A stretch of 5,946 nucleotides of DNA from an uncultured Granulicatella sp. (GCA_937891475.1 CALATC010000099.1:1-5946); one strand, 5' to 3'; counted from the stretch's first letter, positions 1-5,392 are shown. The notes: generated by a model not told the origin, from the letters alone. A program made the numbers and translations.

Positions 1-667
1 CCATTTCAGGAGTTGCGCCTTTTTGTGGTCCAAAAATAGCACTGGAACCATTTTCGCCACATAGTGGATTCGTAACGTCACAAGCTACTTTGAAGGTACA
101 TTCTTTTAATTTAGTATGTACGTTACTATCTTTAATCTTTGCTAATTCTCTGAGTCCATTTCCTCCGTAAGAAATAGCTGCTCCTTCTCGTGTTAGGAAA
201 TCATATCCTAACGCTTGTAGCATCCCAACACCACCATCATTAGTAGCACTTCCGCCAATTCCAACAATAAAATGTCGACAGCCTCTTTCAATTGCATCTA
301 AAATTAATTCACCAACTCCATAAGTAGTTGTATTCATTGGATTGCGACTTTCTTCAGGAACTAACGTAATTCCTGCTGCAGCAGACATTTCAATAATGGC
401 TGTTTTACTCGAATCTTCCTTAGATTCAATCACTCCGTAGACTGCTTCTACTTTTTTTCCTAATGGTCCTGTTACTTCTTTTGTAACAAAGATTCCTCCC
501 ATTCCTTCTACTAATGCTTCAACGGTTCCTTCCCCACCATCTGCTAATGGGCGAACCACTACCTCTGCACTTTGATAAACATGTTTTACGCCTTCTGCTA
601 TCGCTTGACCAGCTTCCATAGACGATAAACTTCCTTTGAACGAATCAATGGCAACAACAACTTTCAT
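1..667 (-). CDS. glxK: Glycerate kinase, N-terminal part (truncated by window edge)
   Basis: This is the first 222 codons of a glycerate kinase of the GlxK/GarK family, which phosphorylates D-glycerate with ATP in the cytoplasm (usually to 2-phosphoglycerate), feeding lower glycolysis. Visible family motifs are DSFKG at residues 8-12, PLADGGEGT at 40-48, the signature GGSATNDGG at 138-146, and FGPQKGA at 212-218. Family members are about 375-380 residues, so roughly 40% of the C-terminus lies beyond position 1; the truncation is only the window edge. The start ATG (minus strand, 665-667) is preceded by a GGGAGG ribosome site. No neighbouring gene on its strand is close; the small-RNA region and several terminators separate it from mscL, so it should depend on its own promoter, which carries a cre site. 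Family assignment is secure. The product isomer (2- or 3-phosphoglycerate) and the exact symbol (glxK, garK or glyK) are inferred. Confidence 0.95.
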   Translation of the reverse strand, partial: MKVVVAIDSFKGSLSSMEAGQAIAEGVKHVYQSAEVVVRPLADGGEGTVEALVEGMGGIFVTKEVTGPLGKKVEAVYGVIESKEDSSKTAIIEMSAAAGITLVPEESRNPMNTTTYGVGELILDAIERGCRHFIVGIGGSATNDGGVGMLQALGYDFLTREGAAISYGGNGLRELAKIKDSNVHTKLKECTFKVACDVTNPLCGENGSSAIFGPQKGATPEM

Positions 668-700
668 GTTAAAGCCTCCCTTTTCATAGTTTGATACATT

Positions 701-728
701 ATTATAGCAAACGCTTACATAATTTCAT
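701..728 (-). promoter_or_regulatory. Promoter of glycerate kinase gene
   Basis: On the minus strand there is a perfect -10 hexamer TATAAT (701-706) and a -35-like ATGAAA (723-728, 4 of 6 matches) with a 16-bp spacer. Transcription would start near 694, giving a leader of about 27 nt before the glycerate kinase ATG. The spacer is occupied by the cre site listed separately. Predicted by eye. Confidence 0.65.
706..719 (-). promoter_or_regulatory. cre site (CcpA operator) in glycerate kinase promoter
   Basis: The minus strand reads TGTAAGCGTTTGCT, matching every position of the Firmicutes cre consensus TGWAARCGYTWNCW. It lies between the -35 and -10 elements and touches the -10 box. CcpA bound here should block RNA polymerase, so the expected effect is repression of glycerate use when a preferred sugar is present. 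The match is seen directly; CcpA binding is inferred from the known consensus. Confidence 0.8.
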
Positions 729-773
729 AGTATTTTTAGAAAATTTCTTAAAATTTCTCCTGAATTTCTTTAT

Positions 774-803
774 AAAAACAAAAAAAGACGACCGAAGTCG
801 TCT
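774..803 (-). terminator. Rho-independent terminator with UUCG loop
   Basis: Read on the minus strand, a 7-bp stem AGACGAC/GTCGTCT (786-792 with 797-803) closes a C(UUCG)G tetraloop, an exceptionally stable hairpin. It is followed by seven U, a G and five more U. It lies upstream of the glycerate kinase promoter, so it ends transcripts arriving from the small-RNA region rather than any protein gene. It is the strongest candidate 3' end for the left small RNA. Confidence 0.85.
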
Positions 804-812
804 AGAAATGCT

Positions 813-834
813 AAAAAAAATCTACGTTGTAGAT
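813..834 (-). terminator. Short terminator-like hairpin
   Basis: On the minus strand ATCTAC-AAC-GTAGAT (820-825 with 829-834) is a 6-bp stem with a 3-nt loop, followed directly by a run of eight T (813-820). The stem is short and AT-rich, so termination is probably partial, with the UUCG terminator 10 nt further on as the backstop. Confidence 0.55.
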
Positions 835-835
835 A

Positions 836-880
836 GTGATAAGAAAATAAACTTGAAAGGAAAAGTAAAAAACTTATCAC
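836..880 (-). repeat. Inverted repeat GTGATAAG/CTTATCAC, left copy
   Basis: Perfect 8-bp arms at 836-843 and 873-880 are separated by 29 nt. The same arms recur at 1003-1010 and 1025-1032. The flanks are shared too: both copies read AGTGATAAGAAAATRAA on the plus strand for the left arm and AAAAAACTTATCACA for the right arm. In the predicted RNA this is the 5'-terminal hairpin. Confidence 0.8.
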
Positions 881-886
881 ACTCGT

Positions 887-915
887 ATAATATCACTAAG
901 TTCTATCAATTTCAA
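887..915 (-). promoter_or_regulatory. Promoter of left small RNA
   Basis: On the minus strand -35 TTGAAA (910-915, 5 of 6) and -10 TATTAT (887-892, 5 of 6) are separated by exactly 17 bp. The predicted start, seven bases downstream, is position 880, the first base of the hairpin arm. The stretch TTGAAATTnATAG around the -35 is shared with the promoter at 1039-1067. Confidence 0.7.
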
Positions 916-919
916 GCAC

Positions 920-947
920 AAAAAAACCACCCAATATAGGTGGTTTT
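920..947 (-). terminator. Rho-independent terminator of right small RNA
   Basis: On the minus strand AAAACCACC/GGTGGTTTT (939-947 with 923-931) is a 9-bp stem with a 7-nt loop, followed by a run of T made by the A-run at 920-926. On the plus strand only four T follow the stem, so it is mainly a minus-strand terminator. It sits immediately upstream of the left small RNA promoter, cleanly separating the two units. Confidence 0.85.
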
Positions 948-1002
948 CAGAACTATCCCCTGAACGGACAGCCCAATAAAAAAATAAAAAAAAAGAAAAA
1001 AA

Positions 1003-1032
1003 GTGATAAGAAAATGAAAAAAAACTTATCAC
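1003..1032 (-). repeat. Inverted repeat GTGATAAG/CTTATCAC, right copy
   Basis: Perfect 8-bp arms at 1003-1010 and 1025-1032 enclose 14 nt. The arms and their inner flanks match the copy at 836-880. On the minus strand the hairpin is followed by seven T, a C, nine T, an A and seven T, so it has the shape of an intrinsic terminator as well as that of a 5'-end hairpin. Confidence 0.8.
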
Positions 1033-1038
1033 ATGAAA

Positions 1039-1067
1039 ATATTAGCATAGATTACTATAAATTTCAA
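1039..1067 (-). promoter_or_regulatory. Promoter of right small RNA
   Basis: On the minus strand -35 TTGAAA (1062-1067, 5 of 6) and -10 TAATAT (1039-1044, 4 of 6) are spaced 17 bp. A TGn extended -10 motif lies directly upstream of the -10. The predicted start is 1032, the first base of the GTGATAAG arm, in the same register as the promoter at 887-915. It begins immediately after the mscL terminator U-tract. Confidence 0.7.
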
Positions 1068-1068
1068 T

Positions 1069-1095
1069 AAAAAAAGGATGAGAAAACTCATCCTT
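1069..1095 (-). terminator. Rho-independent terminator of mscL
   Basis: On the minus strand the stem AAGGATGAG/CTCATCCTT (1087-1095 with 1074-1082) has a TTTT loop and is followed by a T-run. It lies 17 nt after the mscL stop codon. Confidence 0.92.
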
Positions 1096-1112
1096 CATCA
1101 AATTTTATTTTA

Positions 1113-1496
1113 TTATTTATTTGCTAATAAATCACGGATTTCACGTAAGTAATCTTCAGCTTTTGGTTGTGGAGCTACTTCTACAGCTTCTTCTTTTCCG
1201 CCTTTAGCTAAATCTTGAGCAGCGTTCATACCTTTAACTACCATGAAAAGAACAAAACCTACGATTACAAAGTTAATGATTGCAGCAGCAAAAGCACCTA
1301 CACCTAATGTAGCTGAACCGATTTGAATTGATACTCCAGCGATTGAATCTGCTTTAAATACCATTGCAATGATTGGTTCGAAAATGTCTTTTACTAATGA
1401 ATCAACGATAGCTTTAAAAGCTGCCCCGATGATTACCGCAACTGCTAAATCAACAACATTCCCACGCATTAAAAACTCTTTAAACTCTTTTAACAT
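1113..1496 (-). CDS. mscL: Large-conductance mechanosensitive channel MscL
   Basis: MscL is a homopentameric membrane channel that opens under high membrane tension and releases solutes during osmotic downshock. The protein has 127 residues, normal for the family. The start MLKEFKEFLMRGNVVDLAVAV is the amphipathic N-terminal helix leading into TM1 (about 15-43). L17 and V21 occupy the hydrophobic gate positions (L19 and V23 in E. coli), and A20 replaces the E. coli gate glycine G22, as in the Mycobacterium channel. TM2 spans about 69-88 (FAAAIINFVIVGFVLFMVV). The C-terminal EDYLREIRDLLANK is the cytoplasmic helical bundle. The ATG is preceded by AGGAGG (1504-1509) with 7-nt spacing. It has a predicted promoter at 1535-1563 and a strong terminator, so it is probably monocistronic, with possible read-through from the FAD oxidoreductase gene upstream. 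Confidence 0.98.
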   Translation of the reverse strand: MLKEFKEFLMRGNVVDLAVAVIIGAAFKAIVDSLVKDIFEPIIAMVFKADSIAGVSIQIGSATLGVGAFAAAIINFVIVGFVLFMVVKGMNAAQDLAKGGKEEAVEVAPQPKAEDYLREIRDLLANK

Positions 1497-1534
1497 TATG
1501 ATTCCTCCTAAAATTTATAATATTTACCTTAGAC

Positions 1535-1563
1535 ATCATACAAGATTTTTTCTTTAAATTCAA
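1535..1563 (-). promoter_or_regulatory. Promoter of mscL
   Basis: On the minus strand -35 TTGAAT (1558-1563, 4 of 6) and -10 TATGAT (1535-1540, 5 of 6) have a 17-bp spacer. The start would be near 1528, giving a leader of about 32 nt. It lies in the 82-bp gap after the FAD oxidoreductase gene. Confidence 0.6.
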
Positions 1564-1578
1564 TAAATATGATTTCTG

Positions 1579-2703
1579 TTATATTAATTTTTGGATATAA
1601 TTTTCTGGAGTATAAGAATCCACATCAAATAAAGGTGTATCACCAACTGACAACTGTGCTAATAATGCTCCAATCCAGACACCTGAAGTTAAGCCTGAAG
1701 ATCCTAGGCCGCTAGCAACAAATATCGAGTTTTCTTCTGGAATACTACCGAAAAATGGTAAGAAATCAGAAGTGTATGCTCGTGTTCCAATTCGACTTCC
1801 TACCCATTTAGCTTGTTTTAATGGTGGGAAAACTTCACACGCTTCTTCATACATGTTTTGTTGCAATTCTTGATTATCTGTTAAATCAAAGCCTTGGTCA
1901 TTCTCATGGGTTGCACCTACAATAATTTTGCCATCTGCAAATGGTAAAATATCAATCTCTCCATGTAACATACATACGGGCCACTTCTCTGTTTCTTCCG
2001 TTGTCTCTAATTCTAATTCAATTAATTGTCCTTTTTGTGGGCGAACATCTACATAATATCCTAGTGGTTCAATTAACTCTTTCACCCATGCTCCACTTGC
2101 TACGATAATTTTGTCGAACTCTTCTAATCCGTCATTTGTCTGAATGACTACTTTTCCTTCTTCATCTCGTGTTAAGCTCACTTTTTCTTGTTGGATATTT
2201 GCACCATTTTGCTGTGCTAAATATAATTGCTGTTCAACTAAAAGTTTCCCATCAACTCTTCCACCACCAGAACAATGAATCGCTCCATGAGTTCCGTTCC
2301 AGCCAGGAACATAAGAAGAGATGCTTTCAACTTCAATTTTTGTTAACGTCCCAATTCTTTCCTCTTCTTTTCTTCTTTCGGCAGCAATTTTCTCTAATTT
2401 TTCTAATAAGTCCGGAGTCTTTTTAAACACTAGCGTTCCTACTTGTTCATACGGCAATTGAGTCACACCATCTGCTTCTAGTTGTGCCATTAATTCTGGA
2501 TAATAAGAAGCTCCTCTTGCAGTCAATCGATACCATTCTTTATTTCTTCTTTGAGACAACCATGGGCAAATAATTCCTGCTGCAGCTTTCGTAGCTTGCC
2601 CAACTCCATCATCATAGACGACTAATTCTACTTCTGGATGTTTCGATAATTGATAAGCAGCTGTTGCCCCCACAATTCCTGCTCCGATAATTGCAATTCT
2701 CAT
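1579..2703 (-). CDS. FAD-dependent oxidoreductase of the glycine/D-amino-acid oxidase (DAO) family
   Basis: This 374-residue protein is a typical DAO-fold flavoenzyme (ThiO/DadA/DAO group, COG0665-like), which oxidises the C-N bond of an amine or amino acid using FAD. The N-terminal IAIIGAGIVGATAAYQL carries the dinucleotide-binding GxGxxG at residues 7-12, and VVYDD ends the second Rossmann strand near 28-32. ASGAW (202-206), RPQKGQLIEL (221-230), GATHEND (263-269) and the C-terminal GTRAYTSDFLPFFG plus ASGLGSSGLTSG (330-341) are the usual substrate and FAD-closing segments. No transmembrane helix or signal peptide is seen, so it is probably cytoplasmic. The ribosome site AGGAGG (2711-2716) overlaps the stop codon of the amidase gene upstream, so the two are co-transcribed and probably translated in sequence. 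The substrate cannot be read from the sequence; a specific glycine, sarcosine or D-amino-acid activity would be a guess. Confidence 0.88.
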   Translation of the reverse strand: MRIAIIGAGIVGATAAYQLSKHPEVELVVYDDGVGQATKAAAGIICPWLSQRRNKEWYRLTARGASYYPELMAQLEADGVTQLPYEQVGTLVFKKTPDLLEKLEKIAAERRKEEERIGTLTKIEVESISSYVPGWNGTHGAIHCSGGGRVDGKLLVEQQLYLAQQNGANIQQEKVSLTRDEEGKVVIQTNDGLEEFDKIIVASGAWVKELIEPLGYYVDVRPQKGQLIELELETTEETEKWPVCMLHGEIDILPFADGKIIVGATHENDQGFDLTDNQELQQNMYEEACEVFPPLKQAKWVGSRIGTRAYTSDFLPFFGSIPEENSIFVASGLGSSGLTSGVWIGALLAQLSVGDTPLFDVDSYTPENYIQKLI

Positions 2704-2715
2704 CCTAACTCCTCC

Positions 2716-4170
2716 TTAATCTTTTCGATTCCATTGATGTTCTTGTTCAAAAACTTCTGCAATTTGTAATAATAAATCTTCTCGTCCTTTAGCAGCCATC
2801 ACTTGTACTCCAACTGGTAATCCTTCTTGTGTACAATAAATTGGCAGACTAATCGCTGGTTGTCCAGTAATATTGGCTAATTGAGTAAAGGGTGTTAAAT
2901 CCAATGTTTTTTCAAACATTTGCCAAATAATTTCTTGCTGTTCCGTTACTGAAAATTGTTCGATAGACTCTAACGCTTCTCTAATAGATTCCCTCATTGG
3001 ATACTGATTATGTTTTGGAGCGACATCATTCACACATGGTGTTAGGATTAGATCATATTCTTCATGACAGTCTTGCATTTGTTTTGTCCAATAATCCCAT
3101 TGGTTCAATGCTGCGCTATAATCTTTCGCTAAAATATGTTGCCCCGATTGATAAATCCCCCATGTCATTAGTTCCATATCCTCTTTTGTAAGTGGACGTT
3201 GTAGCATTTTTTCAATCCCATCCATCATCGCAGCTGTTTCCACACTATTCATGATATAATAATTTTTCATTACTTTGATTCCATCTACGGGCCATTGAAT
3301 TTTTTCAATAGAATGTCCTTTTTCTTGTAAAAATTTTACAGCTCGATTCAAAGCGTTTTTTGCAGAGTTTTCGACCTTGTTTCCAATTGGCGAATCTTCT
3401 ATGACTGCAATTTTTAGTGGTCGTTCAATGGATGCATATAGTTGCTGTTTCGATAATTTTGGTAGTATAAACGGGCTTTCCATTTGTTCTACTTGCAACA
3501 CTTCTAATAATCTTCTTGTATCACGAACCGTTTTAGTTAAGGCAAAATTCACCGAAGCTCCTTGCCAACCACGATAGCCATTTGGACCGACAGGTATTCT
3601 ACCACGACTTGGTTTTAATCCTATTAAACCAGTAAAACTAGCTGGTATTCGAATGGATCCTCCACCATCACTTGCCATCGCAATTGGAACCATCCCACTA
3701 GCCACTGCACTTGCAGCACCACCACTTGACCCACCGGCATTACGACTAATATCATATGGATTTGAAGTAACTCCCCATAAACTAGGTTCTGTCATATTTT
3801 TAAAACCAAATTCCGGCGTATTCGTACGACCAATAATGACAAATCCTGCTTCTTCTAATTTAGTGACTAATGTATCTTGATGGTGTTGAAGGATATTTTT
3901 AAATAAACGTGAACCAGCCGTAGAAGGTTCGCCCTTTTGACATTGCCCTAAATCTTTTAATAATAAAGGAACACCTGCAAATGGCTTATCACTAAAATTG
4001 CGTAACTGAGCTTCTCTTAACGCTCTTTCTTCTTGCAAATGCACGACTGCATTTAAAGTTGGATTCAATTGTTTTACTTTAAACAACGCATCTTGAACTA
4101 ATTCAACAGAAGAAACTTCTCCATTTCGAACGACTTGTGCCATCGCTGTTGCATCTTTAAACTCTTGCAT
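2716..4170 (-). CDS. Amidase signature family hydrolase
   Basis: This 484-residue enzyme hydrolyses a carboxamide or linear amide bond through a Ser-cisSer-Lys triad. Numbered from the chosen start, the catalytic lysine is K72 (VPLLLKDLG), the cis-serine is S148 in GGSSGG, and the nucleophile is S172 in DGGGSIRIPASFTG. The spacing agrees with the GatA triad. DGGGSIR instead of DTGGSIR, and the lack of any gatB or gatC nearby, favour a stand-alone amidase, possibly of the 6-aminohexanoate-cyclic-dimer-hydrolase-like type, over the tRNA amidotransferase subunit. An upstream in-frame ATG at 4189-4191 exists, but the ATG at 4168-4170 has AAGGAGG six bases ahead, and the predicted transcript starts near 4193, so I chose 4170. 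It is the first gene of an operon with the FAD oxidoreductase. No signal peptide is seen. Family is secure; substrate is unknown. Confidence 0.92.
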   Translation of the reverse strand: MQEFKDATAMAQVVRNGEVSSVELVQDALFKVKQLNPTLNAVVHLQEERALREAQLRNFSDKPFAGVPLLLKDLGQCQKGEPSTAGSRLFKNILQHHQDTLVTKLEEAGFVIIGRTNTPEFGFKNMTEPSLWGVTSNPYDISRNAGGSSGGAASAVASGMVPIAMASDGGGSIRIPASFTGLIGLKPSRGRIPVGPNGYRGWQGASVNFALTKTVRDTRRLLEVLQVEQMESPFILPKLSKQQLYASIERPLKIAVIEDSPIGNKVENSAKNALNRAVKFLQEKGHSIEKIQWPVDGIKVMKNYYIMNSVETAAMMDGIEKMLQRPLTKEDMELMTWGIYQSGQHILAKDYSAALNQWDYWTKQMQDCHEEYDLILTPCVNDVAPKHNQYPMRESIREALESIEQFSVTEQQEIIWQMFEKTLDLTPFTQLANITGQPAISLPIYCTQEGLPVGVQVMAAKGREDLLLQIAEVFEQEHQWNRKD

Positions 4171-4176
4171 ATTTAT

Positions 4177-4183
4177 CCTCCTT
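4177..4183 (-). promoter_or_regulatory. Ribosome binding site fixing the amidase start
   Basis: AAGGAGG on the minus strand lies six bases before the ATG at 4168-4170. The in-frame ATG 21 bases further upstream has no ribosome site and would sit at the very 5' end of the predicted mRNA. Confidence 0.85.
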
Positions 4184-4199
4184 CCATTCATTCATCTTT

Positions 4200-4228
4200 A
4201 TTGTACACGCCTGTTTTCTATTCGTAAA
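4200..4228 (-). promoter_or_regulatory. Promoter of amidase-oxidoreductase operon
   Basis: On the minus strand -35 TTTACG (4223-4228, 4 of 6) and -10 TACAAT (4200-4205, 5 of 6) are 17 bp apart. The start would be near 4193, giving a leader of about 23 nt. It is divergent from the lipoprotein promoter at 4259-4288, with 30 bp between the two -35 boxes. No operator is evident. Confidence 0.6.
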
Positions 4229-4258
4229 CCTTATAATAATCGTATTTTAAGATATCTT

Positions 4259-4288
4259 TTGAAAAACAAACAACTCCTTTGTTATACT
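4259..4288 (+). promoter_or_regulatory. Promoter of first lipoprotein gene
   Basis: -35 TTGAAA (4259-4264, 5 of 6) and -10 TATACT (4283-4288, 5 of 6) have an 18-bp spacer. The second lipoprotein gene has the same -10 and the same spacer length. The start would be near 4295, giving a leader of about 26 nt. Confidence 0.7.
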
Positions 4289-4320
4289 AGGTTCAAACTA
4301 AGAAAAAAGGAGTTCAATTT

Positions 4321-5346
4321 ATGAAAAAATCTCATTTGCTACTAGGGTTGGGAATCTCTATTAGCTTATTAACAGCTTGCCAAAAACATGAGACAGCAAG
4401 CTCTCCAACTACTGAAGCAACGACTACAACTGTTGAAGAAACAACGGTTGCACCAAAACCTGTTGCTGACTATACGTTATACAACACTGTTCTTCAAGAC
4501 TATAAAGAAGCTTTGAAAAAAGAGAGTGGTTCTTTCAATCAAGATAATATTAATCCGTTTATTTTAATTGCAAAAACTAATCACTATTTACAAGGTGCTT
4601 CTTATATTTTATATGACTTCGATAAAAATGGAGTAGATGAATTATTAGTTGCAACTACATCAAGAGACAATAAACATGCAATTTTAGATATTCGCACCAT
4701 CGTTGATGGAAAAGTTGTTCGAGTAACAAATGCAGACAATCAATTAGGATTTATCGGTGAAAGAATGAATATCTTCCCACGAGAAGATGGAAGCTTTACT
4801 TATATTGGTGCAGGTTCTGCAAAAGAGCATTTATATGCTCATTACAAATGGAATGAAACAGGAAGTGCATTAGAGCGTGTCAAAGAAGGCACTACTCCAG
4901 ATGTTATTGAAGGACTAGCTCCAGAATTAAATATCCCAGATAAAGACTGGTATCCAGTGCAATGGTATATCACTTCTCCTGAGAAGCAAAAAGAAATGGC
5001 AAAAGCCAAACTAGATCTTCAAGCCATTAAAAATGGAGATTATACTACCTTAAAAGGAACTTGGGTGAACCGTTTAGGATATACTCTCACATTCAACGAA
5101 AATGGTCTTGTTAGTGATAAGGAAGTAGTAGACTTTTCACGATTAAAAGATGAAAATGGAATTTTACGTGTTGGAATCCAACCTAAAGAACCTGGCCCTG
5201 GTGGAGCTGTTTTAGCATTTATTCCAGCCGGAGTGACTTTCCCCTACTCTACTTCTGATCCATCTCAAATCGACCGTGATCGCTTATGGGCAGGTCAGTC
5301 GATTGCAGATGACCCAGCGAACTTCTATTATAAAATTGATGCATAA
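4321..5346 (+). CDS. Surface lipoprotein with T/E-rich linker and DxDxNG motif, first paralogue
   Basis: This is a 341-residue predicted lipoprotein of unknown function. A type II signal peptide (KK, hydrophobic 6-17) ends in the lipobox LTAC with lipidated C20, so the mature protein should be anchored to the outer face of the membrane. Residues 21-46 form a low-complexity Thr/Glu/Ala spacer. A folded region follows with DFDKNGVDELLV (99-110), which resembles a calcium-binding DxDxNG loop (D99, D101, N103, E107). Towards the C-terminus, LKGTWVNRLGYTLTFNENG (244-262) resembles a small beta-rich domain found in streptococcal and enterococcal lipoproteins; I recall this as similar to DUF6287 but cannot confirm it. 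The ribosome site AAGGAG (4307-4312) is 8 nt before ATG. It has its own promoter and terminator and lies directly before a paralogue, indicating a tandem duplication. No enzymatic motif is seen. Confidence 0.88.
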   Translation: MKKSHLLLGLGISISLLTACQKHETASSPTTEATTTTVEETTVAPKPVADYTLYNTVLQDYKEALKKESGSFNQDNINPFILIAKTNHYLQGASYILYDFDKNGVDELLVATTSRDNKHAILDIRTIVDGKVVRVTNADNQLGFIGERMNIFPREDGSFTYIGAGSAKEHLYAHYKWNETGSALERVKEGTTPDVIEGLAPELNIPDKDWYPVQWYITSPEKQKEMAKAKLDLQAIKNGDYTTLKGTWVNRLGYTLTFNENGLVSDKEVVDFSRLKDENGILRVGIQPKEPGPGGAVLAFIPAGVTFPYSTSDPSQIDRDRLWAGQSIADDPANFYYKIDA

Positions 5347-5360
5347 CGATTCTCAAACAG

Positions 5361-5392
5361 ACGCCAGCAGGAATTTTCTACTGGCGTTTTTT
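5361..5392 (+). terminator. Rho-independent terminator of first lipoprotein gene
   Basis: The stem ACGCCAG/CTGGCGT (5361-5367 with 5381-5387) can extend by two more pairs after one mismatch, and is followed by TTTTTT. It lies 14 nt after the stop codon and separates the two lipoprotein units. Confidence 0.9.

Larger units (their letters stand above)
774..880 (-). ncRNA. Candidate small RNA, left copy
   Basis: This is a predicted transcript of unrecognised family. It starts at 880, seven bases past a good -10 box, so its first bases would be GUGAUAAG. That arm pairs with CUUAUCAC (873-880 with 836-843) around a 29-nt U/C-rich loop. A short hairpin with a U-run follows (813-834), then the UUCG terminator (774-803). 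The product would be about 68 nt if the first terminator works, or about 107 nt if the second does. No plausible ORF with a ribosome site lies inside. The promoter, start point and 5' hairpin duplicate those of the candidate at 920-1032, which is the main reason to believe it. A cis leader for glycerate kinase is unlikely, because two terminators precede that gene's own promoter. Expression is inferred. Confidence 0.6.
920..1032 (-). ncRNA. Candidate small RNA, right copy
   Basis: This is a predicted transcript of about 113 nt and unrecognised family. It starts at 1032 with GUGAUAAG, whose partner arm CUUAUCAC (1003-1010) closes a 14-nt, almost all-U loop. A long U-rich tract interrupted by C and A follows. 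A middle hairpin comes next (CUGUCC with GGAUAG, 966-971 with 953-958, one G-U pair), and the 9-bp terminator stem ends it. There is no ORF with a start and ribosome site inside. It lies just past the mscL terminator, but its own extended -10 promoter indicates independent transcription. The U-run after the first hairpin could also stop transcription early, giving an RNA of about 40-55 nt. The structures are seen directly; expression and any trans-acting role are inferred. Confidence 0.6.

Noticed and set aside
691..939. Plus-strand 82-codon ORF
   Set aside because: It lies antisense to two promoters, two terminators and the cre site, has no ribosome site, and its Lys/Phe/Asn-rich product reflects AT-rich DNA.
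953..971. Insertion-sequence end remnant
   Set aside because: The GC-richer patch between A-runs resembled a terminal repeat, but there is no matching inverted end, target duplication or transposase fragment; it is better explained as a hairpin inside the right small RNA.
920..1067. Type I toxin-antitoxin locus (Fst/par type)
   Set aside because: The paired-transcript look prompted a check, but there is no small hydrophobic peptide ORF with a ribosome site, and both promoters point the same way rather than converging.
1369..1557. Plus-strand ORF opposite mscL
   Set aside because: It is a shadow of the mscL coding strand, with no ribosome site and no recognisable product.
2169..3880. Plus-strand ORFs of 64-85 codons (2169, 2997, 3377 and 3653) opposite the oxidoreductase and amidase genes
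   Set aside because: All lie antisense to well-supported enzymes and have no ribosome sites or family features.
4171..4191. Extended amidase start at the upstream ATG (adds MNGRRIN)
   Set aside because: It has no ribosome site and only about two bases of leader from the predicted start; the downstream ATG has a perfect site.
4272..4314. Perfect 9-bp inverted repeat AACTCCTTT/AAAGGAGTT, with one arm covering the ribosome site of the first lipoprotein gene
   Set aside because: The left arm is in the promoter spacer, upstream of the predicted start, so the hairpin would not form in the mRNA. It is absent from the paralogue.
5114..5121. Third GTGATAAG copy
   Set aside because: It is inside the lipoprotein coding sequence with no matching inverted arm or promoter; an 8-mer in AT-rich DNA can occur by chance.
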